Assembly (NCBI RefSeq): GCF_001939065.1
Contig: NZ_MPSZ01000005.1
Location: forward strand, 124,001 to 188,000
Length of the DNA stretch: 64,000 nt
Direction of reading: 5' to 3'
From: Exiguobacterium indicum HHS 31
GTDB lineage: Bacteria > Bacillota > Bacilli > Exiguobacteriales > Exiguobacteriaceae
In this document: positions 1 to 8,267 of the stretch, one piece after another
Numbering within the stretch: the stretch's first letter is position 1
Layout: each line of letters starts with the position of its first letter
Program-made: the position numbers and the translations under genes
Notes under the pieces: model-generated
The model's input: the letters and a program-made list of their open reading frames with translations, nothing else
What the model was told of the DNA's origin: nothing
Database searches by the model: none

Positions 1-1
1 C

Positions 2-397
2 GCCAATCATTTACCCGTCATTAAGAAAAGTTTTTACATGATGACAGGTGGTCTTGCTTTCGTCATGACGATGTATCCACCGACAACATTCTTGTCGTCT
101 GCGAACTTCGAAAATGGACTTCTGTTATACGCGATTCCGCTCGGTCTGTTCGCGTTGATTTTACCACCGCTCTTATTTGCTGCTGGCGCACCTCATCTCT
201 CCCCAGCAAGCGTTTCTTTACTTGGAGCGGCTGAACTACCGACAGCAGTCATCTGTTCCGTCTTAATTTTAGGAGAACATCTGATGAGTTCCCAATGGAT
301 CGGGATCGTCATCATCTTGATCGGAATCTTTTATCCAATTTATCGCTCAAGCAAAACAGCATCTGTTGCGAACGTACAGCAAAACGACCTTTCCTGA
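2..397 (+). CDS. EamA/DMT-family transporter, C-terminal part (5' end outside window)
   Basis: The reading frame is open from the first bases of the window, so this is the last ~131 codons of a longer gene. The visible part is very hydrophobic, with about four membrane segments, and ends in a short charged tail. The stretch LLGAAELPTAVICSVLILGE is typical of the last EamA repeat of drug/metabolite exporters, where a Glu lies in the ninth helix. These inner-membrane proteins usually export small metabolites or amino acids; the substrate cannot be told here. It ends in a strong palindromic terminator shared with the convergent nagP. The family is fairly sure, the function is not. Confidence 0.75.
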   Translation, partial: ANHLPVIKKSFYMMTGGLAFVMTMYPPTTFLSSANFENGLLLYAIPLGLFALILPPLLFAAGAPHLSPASVSLLGAAELPTAVICSVLILGEHLMSSQWIGIVIILIGIFYPIYRSSKTASVANVQQNDLS

Positions 398-414
398 GCT
401 CAGGAAAGGTCGTT
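383..414. terminator. Bidirectional terminator between EamA gene and nagP
   Basis: A perfect 32-base palindrome (arms AACGACCTTTCCTGAG / CTCAGGAAAGGTCGTT) with A-rich and T-rich flanks lies between two convergent genes. It overlaps the last codons and stop of the upstream gene and can serve both strands. Confidence 0.85.
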
Positions 415-418
415 TTCT

Positions 419-1927
419 TTACTTCTGTCGTTTCATCGCATCCGCAACGAACTCGACGTCCGTGCCGATGATGATTTGAACGCTAGTCGCCCCCATCTTC
501 ATGACACCTTTTGCTCCAGCCGCTTTAATCGCTGCTTCGTCAATGATGTTTGGATCTTTGACTTGAAGACGTAAACGTGTCGCACAATTGTCAATCGACG
601 TGACATTTTCTGTTCCTTTTAGTCCCGCAAAGATGCGTGCTGCTTGTTGCTCATATTTATCGTCTGAATCTGTCAAAACGACTCCCGTGTCTGTGACGAG
701 CGATTCATCTTCACGACCTGGTGTTTTCAAATCAAATTTCGTGATCATGAAGTAGAACAGGAAGTAGTAGACGACCGCGAACGCGAGACCAACCGGGATG
801 AGAAGTAATGGTTTTGTGGCAATCCCGAAGTTCAAGGCATAATCAATGAAACCAGCCGAGAAGGAGAAGCCATGTAAAATACCAAGTAAGTTAACGATGG
901 CCATCGATAGACCTGTTAAAACTGCATGAATGACATATAAAACAGGTGATAAGAACATGAACGAGAACTCGATCGGTTCCGTGATACCTGTCAAGAAGGA
1001 CGTCAATCCAAGACCAATCATCGCTCCAGCAACTGCTTTTCGATTTTCCTTACGCGCAGCCATGACGATCGCAAAAGCTGCAGCCGGTAAGGCGAACATC
1101 ATGATTGGGAAGAAGCCCGCTTGATAAATCCCAGCTGTCGGATCTCCAGCGAAGAAGCGCGCGATGTCACCATTCGCGACCGTACCATCTGCTTTTTCAT
1201 ATGAACCGAAGACGAACCAGAAAATATTATTTAAGACGTGGTGTAAGCCGACAGGAATCAAGAGACGGTTAAAGAACCCAAATAGAGCAGCGCCTCCTGC
1301 ACCAAGACCAACCATCCATTCACCAGCACCGTTGATGCCTTGCTCGATGAACGGCCAGACATAACCAAAGATGAAAGCAAGTACGAGCATGACCGCTGAT
1401 GTAATGATTGGAACGAAACGACGACCACCAAAGAATGCTAACCAATCCGGTAACTTAATGTTATAGAACCGATTGTATAGAAGTCCTGCGACGATACCCG
1501 CGATGATTCCACCAAATACCGCCATATTAACGGTCGAACCGAGTGTCGCCTGATTCGCGATCGAACCAAGTGTCGCTCCGTCGACCTTGGTCGAGGAATC
1601 ATTGACGATCGCCGCGATCGCATCATACTTTGCCTGAATTTGTGCGCTGGAATAATCCTTGTTCATCGAGTCGACGCCATTCTTTAAGACGAGATACCCG
1701 ATGGCCCCGGCAAGACCCGCTGCCCCGCTCGCATCGATCGATAGACCAATCGCGACACCAATGGCAAAGATCAATGGCAGGTTATCAAAAATAGCCCCTC
1801 CTGCTGCTACCATCAACGGAATATCTAACATATCCGCTGAACCTAATCGGAGTACGATTCCGGCAGCCGGTAATACTGCGATTGGTAACATCAAGGCTTT
1901 ACCAATGCGTTGTAGAAACTGCAACAT
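419..1927 (-). CDS. nagP: PTS N-acetylglucosamine transporter, EIICB (NagP)
   Basis: Takes up N-acetylglucosamine and phosphorylates it to GlcNAc-6-phosphate. The protein starts MLQFLQRIGKALMLPIAVLP, the standard start of GlcNAc/glucose EIIC domains. It keeps the EIIC signatures GLHHVLNNIFWFVFG and GITEPIEFSFMFLSP, then a C-terminal EIIB domain with the phosphorylated Cys in IDNCATRLRLQVKD. There is no EIIA domain, so phosphate must come from another protein. The start at 1927 is chosen because AAAGG lies just upstream; the open frame extends 27 codons further without a ribosome site. About 30 extra residues (near 100-130) separate two early membrane segments compared with my memory of B. subtilis NagP. 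A cre-like site and a NagR-type operator lie upstream. Confidence 0.9.
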   Translation of the reverse strand: MLQFLQRIGKALMLPIAVLPAAGIVLRLGSADMLDIPLMVAAGGAIFDNLPLIFAIGVAIGLSIDASGAAGLAGAIGYLVLKNGVDSMNKDYSSAQIQAKYDAIAAIVNDSSTKVDGATLGSIANQATLGSTVNMAVFGGIIAGIVAGLLYNRFYNIKLPDWLAFFGGRRFVPIITSAVMLVLAFIFGYVWPFIEQGINGAGEWMVGLGAGGAALFGFFNRLLIPVGLHHVLNNIFWFVFGSYEKADGTVANGDIARFFAGDPTAGIYQAGFFPIMMFALPAAAFAIVMAARKENRKAVAGAMIGLGLTSFLTGITEPIEFSFMFLSPVLYVIHAVLTGLSMAIVNLLGILHGFSFSAGFIDYALNFGIATKPLLLIPVGLAFAVVYYFLFYFMITKFDLKTPGREDESLVTDTGVVLTDSDDKYEQQAARIFAGLKGTENVTSIDNCATRLRLQVKDPNIIDEAAIKAAGAKGVMKMGATSVQIIIGTDVEFVADAMKRQK

Positions 1928-1968
1928 ACCTTTCACCCTTTCTTGAATAAACGATAATGACAGAACAA

Positions 1969-1982
1969 TGTAAACGCTTTTA
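1969..1982 (-). promoter_or_regulatory. cre-like site upstream of nagP (CcpA)
   Basis: On the minus strand this reads TAAAAGCGTTTACA, one mismatch from the consensus TGWAANCGNTNWCA. It lies ~42 bases before the nagP start, downstream of the operator-like block, where CcpA would repress when glucose is present. Confidence 0.6.
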
Positions 1983-2007
1983 CGTTTTTTATTATTCCAC
2001 ATAAACA

Positions 2008-2032
2008 TCTAAATGACTAGACCTTTATACAA
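2008..2032 (-). promoter_or_regulatory. Probable NagR operator upstream of nagP
   Basis: Contains TGACTAGACCTTT. Over 25 bases about 19 match the block upstream of nagA (34209-34233). The core resembles the GTNTANAC pattern of HutC-type GntR regulators, with one mismatch here. A possible -10 (AATAAT on the minus strand) lies 17 bases downstream of TAGTCA, the same layout as at nagA. NagR is encoded at 30037-30771. Binding is inferred. Confidence 0.55.
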
Positions 2033-2083
2033 ATTATTCATTATCTTTTTTTATTGATATAAAAATTCATTATAGCAGACGCT

Positions 2084-2120
2084 AAAAACCGGACTAGAGT
2101 CATTCTCCAGTCCGGTTTTT
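2084..2120 (-). terminator. Terminator of csbD
   Basis: Arms AAAAACCGGACT and AGTCCGGTTTTT enclose a 13-base loop. On the minus strand the stem ends in a U-run, just after the csbD stop. Confidence 0.8.
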
Positions 2121-2139
2121 CTATTTAATTTCAACGGTC

Positions 2140-2337
2140 TTAGCGGCGATTTGTATCTTCAAAATTTTGTTGGACGTTACCGACTGTTTTCTTCGCCTCG
2201 CCTTTTACTTGATCTTTTTTACCTTCGCGCTCTGTCGATTTATCGCCTGTTGCTTTCCCAAGCGCTTCTTTTGCTTTACCCGCTACTTTATCGACGAGAC
2301 CATCTACTTTTTTATTGAGACCACTGTTGTTTGACAT
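2140..2337 (-). CDS. csbD: CsbD-family stress protein
   Basis: A 65-residue, very hydrophilic, Lys/Gly/Ala-rich protein of the CsbD family: NKKVDGLVDKVAGKAKEALG followed by DKSTEREGKKDQVKGEAKK. The family is a common small general-stress protein, under SigB in Bacillus subtilis; its biochemical role is unknown. Three ATG codons lie near the 5' end. The third (2337) is chosen because GGGGGT sits eight bases upstream of it. A clear SigB-type promoter precedes the gene and a hairpin terminator follows, so it is a single-gene unit. Confidence 0.88.
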   Translation of the reverse strand: MSNNSGLNKKVDGLVDKVAGKAKEALGKATGDKSTEREGKKDQVKGEAKKTVGNVQQNFEDTNRR

Positions 2338-2380
2338 AACCATTACCCCCATTTAAAAGTTTTTTTTGCGATAGTTGTCT

Positions 2381-2405
2381 GTTCCCTTGTCACTGATTTT
2401 CAAAC
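2381..2405 (-). promoter_or_regulatory. SigB-type promoter of csbD
   Basis: On the minus strand GTTTGA, a 13-base spacer, then GGGAAC, against the SigB consensus GTTTAA-N12-15-GGGWAW. It is ~45 bases upstream of the chosen start. Known SigB control of csbD in B. subtilis supports the call. Confidence 0.7.
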
Positions 2406-2440
2406 GTTTCCTGTATCAAAACCGACACTTACCTAAACAA

Positions 2441-2473
2441 AAACAACAGTGAACGTCCTGTCCACTGTTGTTT
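2441..2473 (-). terminator. Terminator of rocD
   Basis: Perfect arms AAACAACAGTG / CACTGTTGTTT around an 11-base loop, just downstream of the rocD stop, with T-rich sequence beyond it on the minus strand. Confidence 0.8.
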
Positions 2474-2491
2474 AATCTAAAGCTATTCTTT

Positions 2492-3694
2492 TTACTGGGC
2501 GACGGAAACACCTAATACTTGTTCAATCCGTTCGAACGCCCAATCCAACTCTTCTTTTGTGATGACGAGCGGTGGTGCAAAACGAATGACTGTCTCATGT
2601 GTTTCTTTACAGAGCAAGCCTTTTTCCTTCAACGCTTCGCAATATGGTCGCGCTGCTTCTGTTAATTCAACACCAATGAATAATCCACGTCCACGTACTT
2701 CTTTAATCATCGGGTTGTTGATTTGTTTTAATTTCTCCATGAAGTACGTACCGAGTTCGAGTGAACGTTCCGGTAACTTTTCGTCTTCTAATACTTCAAG
2801 TGAAGCAATCGAGACGGCACAAGCGAGTGGATTTCCACCGAACGTCGAGCCGTGTGATCCTGGATTGAAGACGGAAAGGACATCTTTATTCGCAGCCACA
2901 CATGAGATCGGGAATACACCACCACCCAGTGCTTTACCGAGGATATACATATCTGGCGTCACTTCGTCCCAATCAGAGGCGAACCATTTGCCAGAACGGC
3001 CTAGTCCAGATTGAATCTCATCCGATACGAGCAGAACATTCTGCGCACGACAAACTTCTTGCGCATCTTTTAAGAAACCATCGTAAGGAATTAAGATGCC
3101 TGCTTCGCCTTGAATTGGTTCCAAGATGAATGCCGCTGTATTCTCAGTGATCGCCTGTTTTAATGCCTCAAGATCGCCGTATGGAATTGTCTTGATTCCA
3201 GGAAGAAGCGGTCCAAATCCCCGTTGGTATTCTGCTTCCGTTGACATTGAGACGGCTGTCATCGTCCGACCATGGAAGTTTCCTTCACAAACGATGATTT
3301 CAGCATCACCTGGGATTTGTTTGACTTCATATGCCCAGCGTCGTGCTGCTTTTACTGCTGTCTCAACAGCTTCCGCACCTGTATTCATCGGTAATACCAT
3401 GTCTTTACCCGTCAGTTGTGCTACTTTTTCATAGAAAAAGCCCAGTTGATCATTGTGGAAGGCGCGTGACGTCAACGTGATCTTATCCGCCTGTCGTTTT
3501 AGAGCCTCGATGATTTTCGGATGACGATGCCCTTGGTTGACAGCTGAGTAAGCGCTCAACATATCCATATAACGACGTCCTTCCGGATCCGTTACGAAGA
3601 CACCCTCTGCTTCTGAAATGACGATCGGGAGTGGATGGTAGTTATGTGCTCCGAACTGTTCTGTCTGTTGAATGATTTTCTCTGTTTGATTCAT
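2492..3694 (-). CDS. rocD: Ornithine aminotransferase
   Basis: Transfers the delta-amino group of ornithine to 2-oxoglutarate, giving glutamate semialdehyde in arginine/ornithine breakdown. The 400-residue length fits the class III PLP aminotransferase family. It shows [18 protein letters not shown] near the N-terminus, the glycine-rich [18 protein letters not shown], the cofactor-contacting [13 protein letters not shown] and the PLP lysine in [13 protein letters not shown]. The ATG at 3694 has AAGGGGGAA upstream. It is a single-gene unit with an extended -10 promoter and a cre site at the expected initiation region, so CcpA repression is likely. The nearby antiporter at 5966-7360 could carry arginine or ornithine, but is not in the same transcript. 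Confidence 0.93.
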   Translation of the reverse strand: MNQTEKIIQQTEQFGAHNYHPLPIVISEAEGVFVTDPEGRRYMDMLSAYSAVNQGHRHPKIIEALKRQADKITLTSRAFHNDQLGFFYEKVAQLTGKDMVLPMNTGAEAVETAVKAARRWAYEVKQIPGDAEIIVCEGNFHGRTMTAVSMSTEAEYQRGFGPLLPGIKTIPYGDLEALKQAITENTAAFILEPIQGEAGILIPYDGFLKDAQEVCRAQNVLLVSDEIQSGLGRSGKWFASDWDEVTPDMYILGKALGGGVFPISCVAANKDVLSVFNPGSHGSTFGGNPLACAVSIASLEVLEDEKLPERSLELGTYFMEKLKQINNPMIKEVRGRGLFIGVELTEAARPYCEALKEKGLLCKETHETVIRFAPPLVITKEELDWAFERIEQVLGVSVAQ

Positions 3695-3718
3695 CGAGAT
3701 TCCCCCTTATAGCTCTTT

Positions 3719-3746
3719 AGAAAACGCTTTCAAAATCATTATAGCA
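3719..3746 (-). promoter_or_regulatory. rocD promoter (extended -10) with cre site
   Basis: On the minus strand TGCTATAAT forms an extended -10 (3738-3746). Just downstream, TGAAAGCGTTTTCT (3719-3732) matches the cre consensus TGWAANCGNTNWCA except for the last base. A cre at the initiation site would block transcription. Confidence 0.65.
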
Positions 3747-3880
3747 GATTTTCTTGTATAATCTTCATCTAAAAAATGTATAACCTAGAGGATTACGATG
3801 CGTAAGAATTGAATATATTGGGAAAAGACAAGACAAGTGAACCGTCATCTCTTTTCATCATAAAGGAGCGTGCGCACGTA

Positions 3881-5908
3881 ATGGATCGTTCGACCATTGA
3901 TTCCTATGAAGTCGTCATTCAAGAATTCCCTTTACCCGCTTTCATCCTGAATACTGATTTGACCATCCGTTCTTGGAATGAACTAGCCGAAAGCCAGTGG
4001 GGCTGGACACAACAAGAAGTCGTGGATCAGACTGTTCCACTTCTTGAACAGGAAGACATGGCATTCAGTCATCAGATTTGGCGTGCCTTCTTGGAACGCC
4101 GTCAATCGGTCCAATTACCGAATGCCTCCTTATTGCATAAGACGGGCACTTCTGTAACATCAACTCTCCTTCTGTCTCCTTTACTTGATGATACAGGAAC
4201 CGTTATTGCCGCTTTTGCTTGCTGTATCCCTTCAGCTGAGCAACAAACGAACATGAAACCACTCTTCCAAGGATTGATGGATTTGCGCTATGCATTCGAT
4301 CAGATTGCTTCTGTCGCTGTCTTCGATGCACGAGGAACGATCACGTACGCGAATGATCAACTCATCGATGTGACAGGATATTGTTCTGAGATGCTTCTCA
4401 ACCAACCATGGTCGCTCATCTTAGACCCATCCAGTCCCGTCGTTTCGGAGATTCGTGCACAACTTCGTGAACGAAAAGCCTGGTCTGGTCGCCTTAGCCT
4501 CACTTCGCAAACGGGCGAACGAAAACATCTCCAAGCGACATTGATTCCAATTTATGATGCGAACGGCGTTCGTTTTCAGCACCTGTTCATCGGCAACGAC
4601 ATCACGGAAACAACTGCGCTTGAAGAAGAACTTGATTTTTTAGTGCATCATCATGAGATGACGCATTTATTGAATAAACGTGGATTTTTACGCGAAGGAG
4701 AATCCTTATTCCGCTCTGCTGGATCACACGATCCCGTTGCACTCATTTTGTTCGATATCGATCGTTTCAAAGTCATCAACGATTCGTTTGGAACACATGT
4801 CGGCGATCAACTTCTTCAAGCAATGGCAACGCGTCTTTTGCAACATACGACAGATGTACTTGCTTTTCATCCGACGAGTGATCTGTTTGGTGTCTTGTTA
4901 CCTGCACCGTCGAGCAATCTACTTTTTCAGTATGCTCGAAAGTTACAACAAGCACTGCAGCGTCCTTATTACATTAACGGTCATTCACTCATCGTTTCTT
5001 GTACATTCGGGATCACCGTCTATCCGTCGGAAGCAAAAACACTGGAAGATTTATACCGCCGCTCTGAAACTGCTCTATATGCAGGAAAATCAATTGGTAC
5101 CGGAACGATTCAGTACTTAACACACGAGATGGACACACAGTTCACACGGAAAATCCAACTCGAACGTTCCCTCTTCACGGCACTCGAAGATCAATCCCTA
5201 TATCTTGCTTATCAACCAATCATTGAAATTCAGACACAAGCCGTTAAAGGCTTCGAAGCGTTATTACGCTGGAATCACACGGCACTCGGGAGTATTCCAC
5301 CAGATGAATTCATCCCACTCGCTGAAGAAGCTTCACTGATCACACCAATCAACAACTGGGTCATCATTGAAGCATGTGAACAGCTCGCGAAATGGCAACA
5401 GACGATTAATCCTGAACTGACGATGGCAATCAATATTTCACCGCATCAGTTCCAAAGTGACTCTTTTATTCGAACGTTGCAACATATCGTAACGGAGCGA
5501 CTCGTTTCACCATCTTCCGTTACGCTGGAGATGACAGAGAATATTGCGATTTTACAGACGCAACGAACGGTCGAACGTATGCACCTCATCAAGTCGTTCG
5601 GCTTCCGTTTATCAATCGATGATTTCGGTACCGGTTATTCTTCTTTACAGTATCTCAGTGCTTTTCCAATCGACGAATTAAAAATTGATAAAGTATTCAT
5701 TGATGGTCTGGCGAAAAATGACCATGCCTTGCTGGATTCCATCATTCAACTTGGTCACAACTTAGAGTTGAATCTTGTCGCTGAAGGTGTTGAGACAGAA
5801 CACGCGTTAGATTATCTAAAAACAACATCGTGTCAGCATATGCAAGGGTTTATTTTCTCTGAACCTCTATCTGTACAGGATATCGAAAAACGATTCTTAG
5901 CACCTTAA
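3881..5908 (+). CDS. PAS-PAS-GGDEF(degenerate)-EAL protein, probable c-di-GMP phosphodiesterase
   Basis: Cytoplasmic signalling protein of ~675 residues with no membrane segment. Two PAS-like domains (roughly 10-110 and 130-235) precede a GGDEF domain and a C-terminal EAL domain (~425-670). The GGDEF domain keeps FDIDRFKVINDSFGTHVGDQLL, but the signature loop reads PTSDLFG instead of GGDEF, so cyclase activity is unlikely. The EAL domain keeps FEALLRW, NISPHQF, EMTEN, DDFGTGYSS, LKIDK and EGVET, so it should hydrolyse c-di-GMP. Start 3881 follows AAAGGAG, with a long spacing of 12 bases. An in-frame TTG at 3809 would add 24 residues and cannot be excluded. Confidence 0.85.
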   Translation: MDRSTIDSYEVVIQEFPLPAFILNTDLTIRSWNELAESQWGWTQQEVVDQTVPLLEQEDMAFSHQIWRAFLERRQSVQLPNASLLHKTGTSVTSTLLLSPLLDDTGTVIAAFACCIPSAEQQTNMKPLFQGLMDLRYAFDQIASVAVFDARGTITYANDQLIDVTGYCSEMLLNQPWSLILDPSSPVVSEIRAQLRERKAWSGRLSLTSQTGERKHLQATLIPIYDANGVRFQHLFIGNDITETTALEEELDFLVHHHEMTHLLNKRGFLREGESLFRSAGSHDPVALILFDIDRFKVINDSFGTHVGDQLLQAMATRLLQHTTDVLAFHPTSDLFGVLLPAPSSNLLFQYARKLQQALQRPYYINGHSLIVSCTFGITVYPSEAKTLEDLYRRSETALYAGKSIGTGTIQYLTHEMDTQFTRKIQLERSLFTALEDQSLYLAYQPIIEIQTQAVKGFEALLRWNHTALGSIPPDEFIPLAEEASLITPINNWVIIEACEQLAKWQQTINPELTMAINISPHQFQSDSFIRTLQHIVTERLVSPSSVTLEMTENIAILQTQRTVERMHLIKSFGFRLSIDDFGTGYSSLQYLSAFPIDELKIDKVFIDGLAKNDHALLDSIIQLGHNLELNLVAEGVETEHALDYLKTTSCQHMQGFIFSEPLSVQDIEKRFLAP

Positions 5909-5912
5909 TCAA

Positions 5913-5953
5913 AAAAGAAGTCACGGTGGATAACAATCACCGTGACTTCTTTT
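5913..5953. terminator. Bidirectional terminator between EAL gene and permease
   Basis: Sixteen-base perfect arms (AAAAGAAGTCACGGTG and its complement) around a 9-base loop, with A and T runs at the ends. It lies between convergent genes. Confidence 0.88.
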
Positions 5954-5965
5954 GCATATCATTTC

Positions 5966-7360
5966 TTACAACTGAATTTCTCCTACAACCATTCCGTAAA
6001 CGGCTACTCCTGCTAAGACAACGAGGATCATACTAGCAATCCACTCATAACGTGACATGCCCGTCCGTTGCTGTTCTCGCTCTGCTAACGCGTACGCGAG
6101 AATCCCTGGAGCATAGACTAATGCCGCGATGACGATGTACCAGATACCCGACGCATAGACGAGCCAAATCGAATACGCTGATGCGATGACAGAGAAAAGT
6201 AACATTTTCTGATTGCGTTCTTCGCGCGATGTCCGAATGCTATACAACGCTGATAATAGGTACGGTAATAACGCACAAATCCCGGCGATACTCGATAAGA
6301 CAAGATAGGTTTGCGCTGAGAAAAGCGCGATTCCTGCGACGACTTGTGTCGCGATCTGTGTAATCAACAGCGCACCGACTGGAGCTCCTTTTCGATTCGT
6401 TTTTGCGAATGCTTTCGGAAACGCACCGTCTTTCGCCACAAGATACGATATTTCTGATGCGAGAATCGTCCATCCGAGAAGTGCGCCAGATAGTGAAATA
6501 ATCAAACCGATCATGATGATCGTCGCACCGATTGGTCCAATCGCTGCTTCTAATACATACGCCATCGTCGGTTCTTTTAATCCAGCTAGTTGTTCTTGAC
6601 TAAGCACTCCGAGTGATAGAACAGAAATCAAGATATAGATGACTAACACGCCAACGAGTCCTGTTACCGTCGCTTTTCCGACATCACTTCGATTTTTAGC
6701 ACGACTCGACAAGACGACTGCCCCTTCAATACCAACGAACGCCCAAAGCGTGACGAGCATCGTTCCTTTTACTTGATCGAAGATCGAACCGAGTTCTGTT
6801 CCCTCTCCCCAAATATCCAAATTAAACGTTTTGATATTAAAGGCAATTCCTACTAAAAGGATGAAAATCAAAATCGGAACGAGCTTTGCAATCGTCGTAA
6901 TCAAATTGACGAGTGTCGCTTCCTTGATTCCGCTTGAGACGAGCCAGAACAATCCCCAAATGACGACCACACTCATCAAAAGGAGGAATATTCGATTTTC
7001 TGCTGCGAAAATCGGGAAGAAATAACTAATCGCATTAAACACGAGCGTGATATTCGCAACCGTTCCAATCCACGCCGATACCCAGTATCCCCACGCACTG
7101 TTAAAGCCGACAAAACGTCCAAATCCTTCACGCGCATAGGCATAAATGCCGCCTTCGAGCTCTGGTTTACTATTGGCGAGATGCTGGAATACTAACGCGA
7201 GCATGATCATTCCGATCCCCGTTATACTCCATCCGATGAGGATAGGTCCTGCACTTGCACTTTGGGCCATTGCACCAGGGAGGTTAAAAGCTCCTCCACC
7301 GACCATGGACCCGATGACCATTGCCGCGAGCGCAAAGAAGCCGATTTTTTGCTGATTCAT
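5966..7360 (-). CDS. APC-family basic amino acid/polyamine antiporter (ArcD/YdgI-like)
   Basis: A 464-residue membrane protein with about twelve hydrophobic segments. The N-terminus KIGFFALAAMVIGSMVGGGAFNLP carries the glycine-rich signature of APC-family TM1. The stretches EGGIYAYAREGFGRFVGFNSAWGYW and TLWAFVGIEGAVVLSSRAK are typical of the arginine/ornithine, lysine/cadaverine antiporter branch. It probably exchanges a basic amino acid for a related product; the exact pair cannot be read from sequence. The gene stands alone between convergent and divergent neighbours. No arginine deiminase genes are present in the window. Confidence 0.8.
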   Translation of the reverse strand: MNQQKIGFFALAAMVIGSMVGGGAFNLPGAMAQSASAGPILIGWSITGIGMIMLALVFQHLANSKPELEGGIYAYAREGFGRFVGFNSAWGYWVSAWIGTVANITLVFNAISYFFPIFAAENRIFLLLMSVVVIWGLFWLVSSGIKEATLVNLITTIAKLVPILIFILLVGIAFNIKTFNLDIWGEGTELGSIFDQVKGTMLVTLWAFVGIEGAVVLSSRAKNRSDVGKATVTGLVGVLVIYILISVLSLGVLSQEQLAGLKEPTMAYVLEAAIGPIGATIIMIGLIISLSGALLGWTILASEISYLVAKDGAFPKAFAKTNRKGAPVGALLITQIATQVVAGIALFSAQTYLVLSSIAGICALLPYLLSALYSIRTSREERNQKMLLFSVIASAYSIWLVYASGIWYIVIAALVYAPGILAYALAEREQQRTGMSRYEWIASMILVVLAGVAVYGMVVGEIQL

Positions 7361-7474
7361 GATGAGACACTTCCTTTTTCCGTATATCTATTACATCTTA
7401 CGTATATTCATTCGAAAGACACAAAAGTCATTATAACAAATCACCTTCTAAAGTAAAGAAAGGATTTGAGACGA

Positions 7475-8158
7475 ATGAACTGGATTCATGTATTTCAGCT
7501 CGAAGACCTTCTAAAACTCCTATTGGCTGCTACACTTGGAATTTTCATCGGATTCGAGCGTGAAATTAAAAATAAACCGGTCGGTATACGCACTAGCCTC
7601 GTAATTACCCTCATCAGCTGTCTTTTAACCATTGTCTCTATAAAATCCGTCCTGCTCTATCACGATATGGCGACTCATGTCCAGATGGATCCGATGCGCC
7701 TTGTCGCGCAAATCATTACCGGAATCGGATTCATCGGAGCTGGTGTCATCTTACGACGACCACATGATATCGTCAGCGGACTAACAACTGCCGCCATTAT
7801 ATGGAGTGCAAGTGGGATTGGGATTGCTGTCGGTGCCGGATTCATTTGGGAATCGATTTTTCTCGTTCTCTTTCTGTTTTTCCTATTAGAAGGTCTGACT
7901 TGGGTGATGCGTCACATCAACAATAGTCGATTTGAAGCAAACGTCCTCGTCGCACATTTACTTCTTCCCGCCGATCTTGATCCATCCGACATCATCTTCG
8001 CCCTTGAACAAAAAGGTGTTCGGATTACGAATATACGCATGCGAGGAAATCCAATTCGATTAACATTACGGATGTATTCCCCTCATTCGCTGACCCTATT
8101 CCTACTTTATGACTATTTAAAATCACTTGGAATTAAGGATATAGACCTTGATCAGTAA
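7475..8158 (+). CDS. MgtC/SapB-family membrane protein
   Basis: A 227-residue protein with four or five N-terminal membrane helices and a soluble C-terminal domain. LLAATLGIFIGFEREIKNKPVGIRTSLVITL and QIITGIGFIGAGVILRR are hallmark MgtC/SapB segments, followed by VSGLTTAAIIWSASGIGIAVG. Family members affect magnesium homeostasis and F-type ATPase activity in some pathogens; in soil Bacillota the role is unclear. The start at 7475 has AAAGG ~11 bases upstream; a TTG nine bases earlier is also open. No magnesium riboswitch is seen upstream. Confidence 0.85.
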   Translation: MNWIHVFQLEDLLKLLLAATLGIFIGFEREIKNKPVGIRTSLVITLISCLLTIVSIKSVLLYHDMATHVQMDPMRLVAQIITGIGFIGAGVILRRPHDIVSGLTTAAIIWSASGIGIAVGAGFIWESIFLVLFLFFLLEGLTWVMRHINNSRFEANVLVAHLLLPADLDPSDIIFALEQKGVRITNIRMRGNPIRLTLRMYSPHSLTLFLLYDYLKSLGIKDIDLDQ

Positions 8159-8267
8159 GAATTATCTGAAAATTTATGTTGCATTTTTAATCACTTTCAC
8201 TTAAATTAACAATATGTTCACATTTTTCTGAAATATTTAAAACTAACTCTCGGGGGGTCATCGTTCC

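Noticed and set aside
419-2008. An N-terminal extension of NagP up to 2008
   Set aside because: The extra 27 residues are basic and unlike the family, have no ribosome site, and would overlap the cre-like site. The ATG at 1927 has a good site and the normal N-terminus.
8138-8154. Another ATATAGACCTTGATC sequence resembling the NagR operator core
   Set aside because: It lies within the last codons of the MgtC-family gene, not upstream of any gene, and fits its reading frame (KDIDLDQ). It shows that the short core can occur by chance, which weakens the operator call at 10364.
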